The notes beneath the pieces were generated by a model. The model was not told where the DNA came from, did not search any database, and worked only from the letters and a program-made list of their open reading frames with translations. A program made the translations under genes and the position numbers. 7,709 nucleotides of DNA, from NCBI GenBank assembly GCA_947628395.1, contig CANQZP010000061.1, positions 1-7,709 on the forward strand, in the 5' to 3' direction. Of the stretch, positions 1 through 6,670 are shown piece after piece (the stretch's first letter is position 1; the number at the start of each line of letters is the position of its first letter). The DNA is from an uncultured Clostridia bacterium (GTDB lineage Bacteria > Bacillota > Clostridia > TANB77 > CAG-508).

Positions 1-41
1 AGGCCTGCCCCTACACCCTTTGCAATAATTTTTTCCTTCAT
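1..41 (-). CDS. 5' end of an unidentified gene, cut by the window edge
   Basis: Thirteen codons are visible, reading MKEKIIAKGVGAG, before the window ends. The start is supported by an AAAGGAG on the minus strand at 54-60. That motif lies 12 bases from the ATG, which is long, but a second purine-rich stretch (AAAGGAAA) sits closer. A promoter-like pair lies just upstream at 69-97. Too little protein is visible to assign a family, and I do not recognise it. The gene points away from the rest of the window and is preceded by the hairpin at 119-236 and the terminator at 281-327. Confidence 0.55.
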   Translation of the reverse strand, partial: MKEKIIAKGVGAG

Positions 42-68
42 TTTCCTTTGTAACTCCTTTCTTTCTCT

Positions 69-97
69 TATATATTTTTGGTAATAATATATATCAA
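69..97 (-). promoter_or_regulatory. Probable sigma-A promoter of the partial gene at the left edge
   Basis: On the minus strand TTGATA (97-92) is followed after exactly 17 bases by TATATA (74-69). This would start transcription near 62, immediately before the AAAGGAG at 60-54, giving a very short leader. AT-rich DNA yields such matches by chance, so the spacing and the position just ahead of a ribosome binding site are the main support. Confidence 0.45.
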
Positions 98-118
98 AAT
101 TGTATTACACCAGCGCGA

Positions 119-236
119 AGGGATTTCCATTTATTTTTTAACAGTTTACTGTGGGGACCGTTCTAGAAAATGTTATGACTGTAAGGAATTACATTTTCTT
201 GAATGGGGATAACTGTTAAAAAATAAATAAATCCCT
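119..236. repeat. Long imperfect hairpin (palindromic element 1)
   Basis: Three nested stems are visible. AGGGATTT (119-126) pairs with AAATCCCT (229-236). After a CC bulge, 18 bases (129-146) pair perfectly with 211-228. After an internal loop, 158-173 pairs with 191-206 over 16 positions with one mismatch and one G.T. The loop is 174-190. The left internal loop holds GGGGACCGTTCT, resembling the GGGGACGG ends of the element at 1720-1960. No ORF is contained. It could be a non-autonomous mobile element, a REP-like sequence or a regulatory RNA; the sequence does not decide. Confidence 0.7.
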
Positions 237-280
237 GGGAGCGTCCGTCAAACCTCTCATAAAATTTTTTATAAAACACA

Positions 281-327
281 AAAAAAGCCTATGAATTTTG
301 CATACCACAAAACCCATAGACTTTTTT
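281..327 (-). terminator. Intrinsic terminator, probably bidirectional
   Basis: AAAAAAGCCTATG (281-293) faces CATAGACTTTTTT (315-327). The single mismatched pair becomes a G.U in minus-strand RNA, which also ends in a T run there. It lies 23 bases after the stop codon of the small ORF at 350-424, which it most likely terminates. Confidence 0.7.
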
Positions 328-349
328 ATCTATGTTACTCTTATATTAT

Positions 350-424
<75 letters not shown>

Positions 425-457
425 TTGTAATCATCCCTCTCGAAAATTTATATTATT

Positions 458-486
458 ATTTTACAAATAACAAAATGAAAAGTCAA
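458..486 (-). promoter_or_regulatory. Sigma-A promoter of the His-Thr repeat ORF
   Basis: On the minus strand TTGACT (486-481), a 17-base spacer and TAAAAT (463-458) closely match the vegetative consensus. Transcription would begin near 451, leaving a leader of about 27 bases that contains GAGAGGGA (441-434) before the ATG at 424. Confidence 0.65.
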
Positions 487-501
487 TAATAAATCTATAC
501 A

Positions 502-928
502 TTTTTCATAGAAGGTTACTAGTTAATACATTTTGTGTTTTTGTATTTGAAAATACTTAAAAATAAAGACTTTCTCGGCTCAATACACTCGCTATAGATT
601 CTAACAAAAATTAAAACGAGCCTCTCGCTGTTCTAGCTTCGCTAGCCATCGCTTCCTCATTTTAATCTTATATAATAAGAAAGTTTTAAAAACTTTCTTA
701 TTATATAAGAAGCCTTCGGCCAAATATGCACACAAATTTTTTTCAAAAATTTGGCGCACGAACAACGGACGCAGACTTTGCAATGAATTAAAATAGTTTG
801 ACATTAAAAATGTCTGCTGTTGTTCTTAGAATCTATACACTCATTCAAATCACATTCGAAAGCTTTATTTTTAAGTGATTTTCAAATATTCATTTTTTAA
901 ACCATTATCTAGTAACCATAGAAAATTA
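502..928. repeat. Large imperfect palindrome with multiple internal hairpins (palindromic element 3)
   Basis: The outer arms, about 502-604 and 826-928, are imperfect inverted copies. The best-conserved blocks are the TATAGATTCTAA end (593-604 against 826-837), 545-568 against 863-887 (24 of 25 positions), and GGTTACTAG against CTAGTAACC. Inside, side arms follow one another. Positions 610-620 pair with 656-666 and enclose CTAGC-TTC-GCTAG. A perfect 21-base palindrome lies at 667-709. GCC-TTC-GGC is at 712-720. CAAATTTTT-TTC-AAAAATTTG is at 733-753. GAACAAC plus GCAGAC (760-776) pairs with GTCTGC plus GTTGTTC (812-825). A minus-strand reading frame is open at 601-804, but it is best read as a by-product. 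The element is either a cruciform-forming mobile or repeat sequence or a large structured RNA. Confidence 0.7.
667..709. repeat. Perfect 21-base-arm palindrome
   Basis: Positions 667-687 and 689-709 are exact reverse complements separated by one base. This is the longest perfect arm inside the larger structured element. It has no T tail outside the stem and no adjacent gene end, so it does not look like a simple terminator. Confidence 0.9.
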
Positions 929-937
929 CTGGGAACT

Positions 938-1591
938 TTATTTTTCATATTCAGTTCCATTTTCATAAATAACCTTATTCTCTTCTTTTTCACCCATCAT
1001 ATCTTGATAAGCATCACTAATAGTATTTGCAGTCTTATCAGATATTCCATGCTCCAACTGAAGATTACAAAGCCTAGAAATATTTTCGCTAAATTGATAT
1101 TTTTTAAATAAATCCGGATGAAAAACTCTAAGAGATTTAGAAGATTGAATTAACCCTAATAACTCTGTAGGATTATTATATTCTATCAATCCTCTATCAC
1201 GCTTTTGTTGATTTAGCCAAAGCCCAATAGCAGCCATCTTTCTAAGAGCATGATGAGAACTTTCATCATTTACTAAAGCCTTCCCTTCTATTGCAGAATT
1301 AAAGGCATCTTCACAAATTTTATAAACAAAATTTTTTTCTGAAATATTGCAATTTTCAAAATCACCTTTTCTAATCTCCCACATTGCCTTAACACTCTCT
1401 AAATCAACATCTTTATTTTCGCTCTTATATTTACCAGCAAATAAAAATACATTACTCATCTCATACGCATTAGGGTCTTTAGCCCAATCAAATTTATCTC
1501 TATTTTCTTTTATCCAATCAACAATTCTCATTGTATTTTCATTAAAATCATCTGCTCTAATATTTCCCTCAAAAAAATCACTATATTCCAT
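938..1591 (-). CDS. Unidentified soluble protein, 217 residues
   Basis: I do not recognise this protein. The ATG at 1591 is chosen because GGGAGG (1609-1604) lies upstream of it, although the 12-base spacing is long. A GTG at 1615 would add eight residues but has no ribosome binding site. The product begins MEYSDFFEGN and is rich in charged residues. It has no signal peptide, hydrophobic segment or recognisable nucleotide-binding motif. The middle holds a helix-like stretch (SSHHALRKMAAIGLWLNQQK), and the C-terminus is acidic and polar (MMGEKEEN then EYEK). The gene stands alone, with its stop ten bases from the palindrome at 502-928 and its start about 130 bases from the one at 1720-1960. 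That position suggests accessory DNA. No clear promoter or terminator was found. Confidence 0.75.
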   Translation of the reverse strand: MEYSDFFEGNIRADDFNENTMRIVDWIKENRDKFDWAKDPNAYEMSNVFLFAGKYKSENKDVDLESVKAMWEIRKGDFENCNISEKNFVYKICEDAFNSAIEGKALVNDESSHHALRKMAAIGLWLNQQKRDRGLIEYNNPTELLGLIQSSKSLRVFHPDLFKKYQFSENISRLCNLQLEHGISDKTANTISDAYQDMMGEKEENKVIYENGTEYEK

Positions 1592-1719
1592 AATATAATC
1601 TATCCTCCCTATCACATTTTTGTTTATTTTTATATTATTTGTAATTTTTTGATTTTTTTGCTGGCAATTTTTTCATATTCAATCGAATTCTTTTCTCATG
1701 CACAAATTTTTTCAGACAG

Positions 1720-1960
1720 GGGGACGGCAATGTCTATTTAAGTTAAGGAAATATACCTCCAAAAAAGCAAGTATAATAATTGATTTTTAAATAGCCGCGT
1801 AAGCGACCAAACGAGACCTTTAGGTCGAGTGCGATTTGGAGCAAATTACAGATAAAAAATTTAATTTGGAATTTGCGACACCAAGGCTATGAAAAATCAA
1901 TTATTATACTGCTTTAATGAATAAAAAAATTTCTTAATTTAAATAGATATTGCCGTCCCC
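1720..1960. repeat. Structured palindromic element of about 240 bases (element 2)
   Basis: The terminal inverted repeats begin GGGGACGGCAAT (1720-1752 against 1929-1960) and differ at two substitutions plus one extra base. Both substitutions are G.T pairs on the plus strand (1732/1948 and 1742/1938). A second stem pairs 1766-1796 with 1885-1913. The centre holds GACC-TTTA-GGTC enclosed by CCAAA/TTTGG, and GCAAATT/AATTTGC. There is no ORF of note. The GGGGAC ends recall non-autonomous elements mobilised by REP-type tyrosine transposases in Firmicutes, but that link is my inference. The element begins 20 bases beyond the rlmB stop and may also act as its terminator. Confidence 0.8.
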
Positions 1961-1980
1961 TCTTCCCAAAAAAACTAAAT

Positions 1981-2727
1981 TTAACTTCTTTGCTTCACAG
2001 CCTCATAAACAATTATCCCAGCAGAAACAGAAGCATTTAAAGAAGTAACTTTCCCCTTCATTGGAATCTTAACAAGCATATCAGAATTCTCCTTCACCAA
2101 TCTACTCATTCCAAAACCTTCACTACCAATAACAATAGCAATATTTCCCTTGAAATCTTGATTATAATAAAGAGTATCAGCATCTCCATCAGTTCCAATA
2201 ATCCATAAACCTTTATCCTTTAGCTTTCTAATAGTATCATTCAAATTAGAAACCCTAGCAACTTTCATATGCTCTACAGCCCCTGCAGAAACCTTTGAAA
2301 CAGTACTATTTACTGCTACATTTCTTCTTTTAGGAATAATAATACCATGGACTCCAGCAGTCTCAGCAGTTCTAATAATAGACCCTAAATTATGAGGATC
2401 CTCAATACCATCTAATATCAAAACAAAAGCATCTTCTCCCTTTTCCTTAGCAAAATCTAAAATATCTTCAACTTCAACATAATTAAAAGGAGGAACTACT
2501 GCAATAACACCTTGATGATTCTTATTTTTAGACATTAAATCGAGCTTAGACTTTTGAACTTCACTAACTACAATTTTTCTTTCCTTAGCTTGTGCAATAA
2601 TTTTATAAATTGAGCCATGTTTTTCCCCACTTTGCACAAAAATTTTGTTAATATCCCTATCAGAATTTAACAATTCTAAAACAGAATTTCTACCTTCTAC
2701 AATATCATCATAAATTTCCTCTTTCAT
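1981..2727 (-). CDS. rlmB: 23S rRNA (guanosine-2'-O-)-methyltransferase, TrmH/SpoU family
   Basis: This enzyme transfers a methyl group from SAM to the ribose 2'-OH of a conserved 23S rRNA guanosine (G2251 in E. coli numbering). Residues 9-80 form the small substrate-binding domain, beginning VEGRNSVLELL. The SPOUT catalytic domain follows with its three motifs: DGIEDPHNLGSIIRT (106-120, with the conserved Asn and Arg), IGSEGFGMSRL (200-210), and IPMKGKVTSLNASVSAG (221-237). Its 248 residues match the family length. GAGG precedes the ATG by a few bases. It lies 32 bases downstream of lepA with no terminator between them, so the two are probably cotranscribed. A TrmH-family enzyme acting on another RNA position cannot be excluded, but the length and N-terminal domain favour RlmB. 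Confidence 0.9.
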   Translation of the reverse strand: MKEEIYDDIVEGRNSVLELLNSDRDINKIFVQSGEKHGSIYKIIAQAKERKIVVSEVQKSKLDLMSKNKNHQGVIAVVPPFNYVEVEDILDFAKEKGEDAFVLILDGIEDPHNLGSIIRTAETAGVHGIIIPKRRNVAVNSTVSKVSAGAVEHMKVARVSNLNDTIRKLKDKGLWIIGTDGDADTLYYNQDFKGNIAIVIGSEGFGMSRLVKENSDMLVKIPMKGKVTSLNASVSAGIIVYEAVKQRS

Positions 2728-2759
2728 TTACCTCAAACCTTTCTTTATTGTTCATTAAA

Positions 2760-4572
2760 TTATTCCTCATCGTCCAATTTTAATACCGACAAGAAAGCCT
2801 CTTGAGGAACCTCCACACTACCAATCTGTCTCATCTTTTTCTTACCCTTCTTCTGCTTCTCTAACAACTTTTTCTTTCTAGTAATATCACCACCATAACA
2901 CTTAGCCAAAACATCTTTCCTCATTGCTGATAAAGTTTCTCTTGCAATAATTTTACCACTAACTACAGCTTGAATAGGAACTTCAAATAATTGTCTAGGA
3001 ATTACAGTTTTAAGCTTTTCAGCCATTTTTCTTCCTCTAGTATAAGCATGATCTTTATGAACAATAAATGAAAGTGCATCAACAGCTTCATTATTTATAT
3101 GAATATCTAATTTCACAAGATCCGCTCTTTTATATTCTTTAAATTCATAATCTACTGAAGCATATCCCTTTGTCTTCGACTTTAAAGTATCAAAGAAGTC
3201 ATATATTACCTCATTTAAAGGTAAATCATACTCTAATATAACTCTATTTGCATCCAAATATTTCATATCAATATACACGCCTCTTCTTTTTTGACATATA
3301 TCCATAACATTTCCTACAAAATCTTTTGGAAGCATAATTTCAGCCTTAACAATAGGTTCTTCAATAAAACTTATTTCCTGAGTAGGTGGCAAATCAGTAG
3401 GATTATAAAGCTCTATTACTTCTCCATCAGTCTTATGAACCTTATAAATAACTGAAGGAGCAGTAGTAATAAGACCTAAATCAAACTCTCTATCTAGCCT
3501 TTCTTGGATTATCTCTAAATGAAGCAAACCTAAAAAACCACATCTAAATCCAAAACCTAAAGCTACTGAAGTCTCAGGCTCGTATTCCAAAGCTGCATCA
3601 TTCAATTTTAACTTTTCTAAAGCAGCTTTTAAATTCTCATATTCACTACCATCTAAAGGATAAAGTCCACAATAAACCATTGAATTAGCTTTTTTATAAC
3701 CTGGAAGTGGCTTTAAGGCTGGATTTTCCTTATGAGTAATAGTATCACCGACATGTAAATCAGAAACATTTTTTACACTAGCAGCAATATATCCAACCTC
3801 TCCCGCCTCTAGCTTTTCAGCTGGAATATACTCTCCTGCGCCAAAATATCCGAACCTCTGTAACCACAAAATTTTTCTTTGTAGCCATAAATAAGATCTC
3901 ATCTCCGACTTTTACAGTACCTTCTTTTACTCTCACATAACTTATAGCACCTTTATAATTATCATAAAAAGAATCAAAAATTAAACATTGTAATTTTTCA
4001 TTTTTATCACCTGAAGGAGCTGGAATATCAGAAACAATTTTTTCTAATACTTCTTCTACATTTAATCCAGACTTAGCAGAAATACAAGGAGCATCCATTG
4101 CTGGGATCCCTATAATATCTTCAATTTCTTTTTTAACCTCATCTGGTCTAGCATTAGGCAAATCAACTTTATTTATAACAGGCAAAATCTCTAAATTATT
4201 ATCTAGTGCTAAATAAACATTTGCTAAAGTCTGAGCCTCAACACCTTGACTACTATCAACAACTAAAATTGCCCCTTCACATGCAGCTAAACTTCTTGAA
4301 ACTTCATAATTAAAATCAACATGTCCAGGAGTATCAATTAAATTTAGAATATAAATATTGCCATCCTTCGCCTTGTAATTCATTCTTACAGCCTGTGACT
4401 TGATAGTAATACCTCTTTCCCTTTCAATATCCATATTATCTAAGACTTGACTTTCCATCTCTCTCTTAGTCAAAACACCTGTCATTTCAATCAATCTATC
4501 TGCTAATGTAGATTTACCATGATCTATATGTGCAATTATACTAAAATTTCTAATCCTATCTCTGTTTTCCAA
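2760..4572 (-). pseudogene. lepA: Elongation factor 4 (LepA), split by a single-base frameshift
   Basis: LepA/EF4 is a translational GTPase that binds the ribosome and is linked to back-translocation and initiation fidelity. The 5' part starts at TTG 4572, with AAGGAG nine bases upstream, and holds the G domain: AHIDHGKST (14-22), RERGITIK (51-58), DTPGH (80-84), NKVD (134-137) and SAK (165-167). After residue 240 (FVVTEV) the frame is lost and ends 11 codons later. The other frame continues GYFGAGEYIP through to the LepA C-terminal domain (QIGSVEVPQEAFLSVLKL). Removing one base at 3852 restores 603 codons, the normal family length. As written, translation gives a 251-residue product lacking most of domain II onward. 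A sequencing error is possible. Every other part looks intact, which argues for a recent change. Confidence 0.93.
3852..3852 (-). other. lepA: Extra base causing the lepA frameshift
   Basis: On the minus strand the reading GAG GTT is followed by C and then GGA TAT TTT GGC. Dropping this C joins FVVTEV to GYFGAG, as expected for LepA. The extra base is not in a homopolymer run. The exact base is inferred from the protein match; a neighbouring base would fit nearly as well. Confidence 0.85.
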
Positions 4573-4602
4573 AGCTTTACTCTCCTTAAATTTTCTTTGG
4601 AC

Positions 4603-4631
4603 ATTTTATCATAATTTATTAATTTATACAA
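4603..4631 (-). promoter_or_regulatory. Probable promoter of lepA-rlmB
   Basis: On the minus strand TTGTAT (4631-4626), a 17-base spacer and TGATAAAAT (the -10 hexamer at 4608-4603) form a plausible sigma-A promoter. It would start transcription near 4596, just upstream of the AAGGAG at 4587-4582. The -35 is weak and the -10 is good. It lies nine bases from the -35 of the divergent pckA promoter. Confidence 0.55.
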
Positions 4632-4639
4632 GATAATAA

Positions 4640-4668
4640 TTGACAACATGAAAATAAAGTTCTATAAT
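4640..4668 (+). promoter_or_regulatory. Consensus sigma-A promoter of pckA
   Basis: TTGACA (4640-4645), exactly 17 bases, then TATAAT (4663-4668): both hexamers match the vegetative consensus perfectly. Transcription would begin near 4675, leaving a leader of about 87 bases. The leader can form a small stem, ATAAAG (4689-4694) with CTTTAT (4702-4707). No operator repeat is evident. Confidence 0.85.
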
Positions 4669-4761
4669 ATTTTTTGCTTCTTTTTAGTATAAAGGGAATA
4701 TCTTTATTACCTATTGAAGCATATCTTAAAATCTTTATAACATTTAAAGGAGGATGATTTC

Positions 4762-6288
4762 ATGGAAAGATTTTTAAGGAATGCTAATGTTTTAGAAGCT
4801 CTGCCTAGGGCTGAATTATTCGAACGGGCTTTAAGCGAAGGTGCACAGCTATCCAATTCTGGTTCTTTGTTAATTCAAACCAACAGAACTGGTCGCTCAG
4901 CTAACGATAAATTTATCGTTGATACACCTGAAATTCATGATGATATTGCCTGGGGAAAAATAAATAAACCAATGGAAGAAAAGACTTTTTTCAATCTTTT
5001 GAAAAGAGTAAATGCTTTTATTCAAGGCAAAAACTTGTACTCACAACATGTTGCAGCAGGAGCAGACGTTCATCATCAGAAAAAGTTTAGAATTATCACA
5101 GATAAAGCAATTCATTCTTTGTTTGTTGATCAATTGTTATTACCTATTTCTGATAATGAAAAAAATACTGATTTTAATATATTGGTAGTATCGGGATTCA
5201 AGTGTAATCCAGATATAGATCACACATATAGTGATGCTGTTATAGCAATAAATTTCAAAGCTAAGCTTGCTATAATCGCAGGTACAGAATATTGTGGTGA
5301 AATCAAGAAATCTGTATTTACAATAATGAACTATCTGCTTCCAAAAGAAGGAGTTTTGCCACTTCATTGCTCTGCTAATGCACATACAAAGACCAAAGAA
5401 ACATTACTGTTTTTGGGATTATCAGGGACTGGAAAAACGACACTTTCTGCTTCACCTGACAGATTACTTATTGGTGATGATGAGCATGGTTGGTCTTCTG
5501 ATAATATATTCAATATTGAAGGCGGATGCTATGCAAAGTGTATAGGTTTAAATCGTAGAAGTGAGCCTGAAATATATAATGCTACCAACAGATTTTGTAG
5601 TATTATTGAAAATGCTCGGTTCTATCCGGAAACCAGAGATATAAATTTTGATGATAACAGTATTACCGAAAATACTCGTTCTGCATATAATATCTCAAAA
5701 ATTCCGAATTCAGTAAAAAGCGGTCTTGGAAATATACCATCAGCAGTTATTTTCTTAACAGCAGATGCTTTTGGTGTACTTCCACCTGTAAGTATGCTAG
5801 ATCCAAAAACAGCTGCATTCTACTTTATGTCAGGATACACATCTAAAATGCCTGGTACAGAAGTGGATGTTATAGAGCCTACAACAACTTTTTCATCATT
5901 ATTTGGCGAACCTTTCATGCCACTTAAAGCAAAAGTATACGCCAATATGTTTATGGAAAAGATTGAAAAGCACAACATACCAGTATTTCTTGTAAACACT
6001 GGTTGGATTGGAGATAGTGGAGAAAGAATATCTCTTAAATTCACAAGAGAAATCATTTCCAAAATAGCTGATAAAAGCATTTTAAAATATCCTACACTTC
6101 AAGATTCAACATTCAAGGTTCATATTCCAAACATCGGAGATTCTTATATTCCTAGCAGAGTTTGGAAAAACCTTAATGACTATGAGAATGCATGTGATAA
6201 ATTAGCGCAAAAGCTGATAAATAACTTCCGTAATAAATTTCCAGAAGACAATAGCATACTTGAAACTGGCGGTCCAATACTGAAATAA
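4762..6288 (+). CDS. pckA: Phosphoenolpyruvate carboxykinase (ATP)
   Basis: This cytoplasmic enzyme interconverts oxaloacetate plus ATP with PEP plus CO2 and ADP, a gluconeogenic or anaplerotic step. Signature elements in order: TGRSANDKFIV (43-53, substrate Arg45), GADVHHQKKFRIIT (100-113), GTEYCGEIKK (174-183, metal and substrate region), LHCSAN (201-206), the P-loop GLSGTGKTT (219-227), LIGDDEHGW (236-244, the acidic metal ligands), TENTR (302-306), and TADAFGVLPP (333-342). All catalytic residues I can place are present. At 508 residues it is shorter than the 540-residue E. coli enzyme. The usual TGWNGTGKR region reads TGWIGDSGER, so this may be a divergent clostridial branch. AAAGGAGG (4746-4753) lies eight bases before the ATG. 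It is monocistronic, with its own promoter and terminator. Confidence 0.95.
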   Translation: MERFLRNANVLEALPRAELFERALSEGAQLSNSGSLLIQTNRTGRSANDKFIVDTPEIHDDIAWGKINKPMEEKTFFNLLKRVNAFIQGKNLYSQHVAAGADVHHQKKFRIITDKAIHSLFVDQLLLPISDNEKNTDFNILVVSGFKCNPDIDHTYSDAVIAINFKAKLAIIAGTEYCGEIKKSVFTIMNYLLPKEGVLPLHCSANAHTKTKETLLFLGLSGTGKTTLSASPDRLLIGDDEHGWSSDNIFNIEGGCYAKCIGLNRRSEPEIYNATNRFCSIIENARFYPETRDINFDDNSITENTRSAYNISKIPNSVKSGLGNIPSAVIFLTADAFGVLPPVSMLDPKTAAFYFMSGYTSKMPGTEVDVIEPTTTFSSLFGEPFMPLKAKVYANMFMEKIEKHNIPVFLVNTGWIGDSGERISLKFTREIISKIADKSILKYPTLQDSTFKVHIPNIGDSYIPSRVWKNLNDYENACDKLAQKLINNFRNKFPEDNSILETGGPILK

Positions 6289-6340
6289 TAAAAAAACAAC
6301 CATATCATGAAAATTTCATGATATGGTTGTTTTTTTTATT
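6287..6340 (+). terminator. Strong intrinsic terminator of pckA
   Basis: This is a perfect palindrome with 27-base arms centred between 6313 and 6314, overlapping the pckA stop codon. The core stem ACAACCATATCATGAAA is followed by T8 at 6330-6337. The matching A run on the other side would let it work in both directions. Confidence 0.92.
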
Positions 6341-6344
6341 TTAA

Positions 6345-6433
6345 ATATACCTTCGGGTTATGAGGCGAGTTTGACCGATTTTTGTAATTCAGTGATAATT
6401 AGGGTTTTAGCTGGTATTTATATACCTTCGGGT
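6345..6433. repeat. Two direct copies of a TTCG-loop mini-hairpin
   Basis: ATATACCTTCGGGT occurs at 6345-6358 and again at 6420-6433. Each can fold as ACC-TTCG-GGT, the very stable C(UUCG)G tetraloop in RNA. The second copy extends to a perfect ATACC/GGTAT stem. The 61 bases between the copies show no ORF. The copies could mark the ends of a small repeat unit or be separate stabilising hairpins. Confidence 0.7.
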
Positions 6434-6445
6434 ATTTTGCCTTAC

Positions 6446-6524
6446 AGAACATTTGTGTCTTTTTAGGTTGATTTTTGAGAGTTTGTTTCCCAAATTTTTC
6501 CCAACTAAAAATACACGAATGTTT
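6446..6524. repeat. Imperfect inverted repeat upstream of the 36-residue ORF
   Basis: AGAACATTTGTGTCTTTTTA and onward (6446-6470) faces CAACTAAAAATACACGAATG and onward (6502-6524). They are reverse complements apart from a few mismatches and one extra base. A small TTTG/CAAA hairpin lies in the loop. It ends about 20 bases before the GGAGG of the small ORF, so it could influence that ORF's transcription. The 6341-6559 stretch otherwise holds no gene. Confidence 0.6.
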
Positions 6525-6559
6525 GGTAATTTTAAACTTTAATTTGGAGGTTATTTTAT

Positions 6560-6670
6560 ATGAATAATTTTAGAAATGTTAATAATGATATTTTAAAAGA
6601 CTGGTTAGAATTTAGAGAATCTACTGGATTAGCCTATACTGATGATGAAAATAAGAAAATTGGGCATTAA
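6560..6670 (+). CDS. Small ORF of 36 residues, perhaps a truncated gene
   Basis: GGAGG (6546-6550) lies nine bases before the ATG, an excellent site, and this is the main reason to call the ORF. The product starts MNNFRNVNNDILKDWLEFRE and is polar and acidic with no TM segment. I recognise no family. The last codons (GGG CAT TAA) are the left stem of a hairpin at 6662-6693. The reading frame may therefore have been cut short by arrival of that palindromic sequence, leaving the N-terminus of a once longer protein. Alternatively it is a genuine microprotein. No convincing promoter is visible. Confidence 0.45.
   Translation: MNNFRNVNNDILKDWLEFRESTGLAYTDDENKKIGH

Noticed and set aside
119..327. 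T-box or other known riboswitch before the left-edge gene
   Set aside because: No T-box sequence, specifier loop or recognisable riboswitch core was seen. The hairpin is explained as a simple palindrome, and a separate promoter lies after it.
601..804. Minus-strand open frame of 67 codons
   Set aside because: It coincides with the hairpin arms of the palindrome at 502-928 and has no ribosome site. Its codons are explained by the inverted repeats, so it is treated as a by-product.
875..1111. Plus-strand open frame of 78 codons
   Set aside because: It overlaps the end of the opposite-strand gene and part of the palindrome, is hydrophobic low-complexity sequence, and lacks a ribosome site.
1347..1598. 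Plus-strand open frame of 83 codons
   Set aside because: It lies wholly antisense to the 217-residue gene and has no ribosome site.
1592..1719. Promoter for the 217-residue gene
   Set aside because: TTGCCA and TAATAT are present on the minus strand, but 24 bases apart. No pair with proper spacing stood out.
3817..3902. Programmed frameshifting in lepA
   Set aside because: No slippery heptamer or stop-codon-linked shift site lies at the junction, and LepA is not known to use recoding. An indel or sequence error is simpler.
5140..6080. Two minus-strand open frames (5140-5385 and 5820-6080)
   Set aside because: Both are antisense to pckA, whose identity is certain, and neither has start signals.
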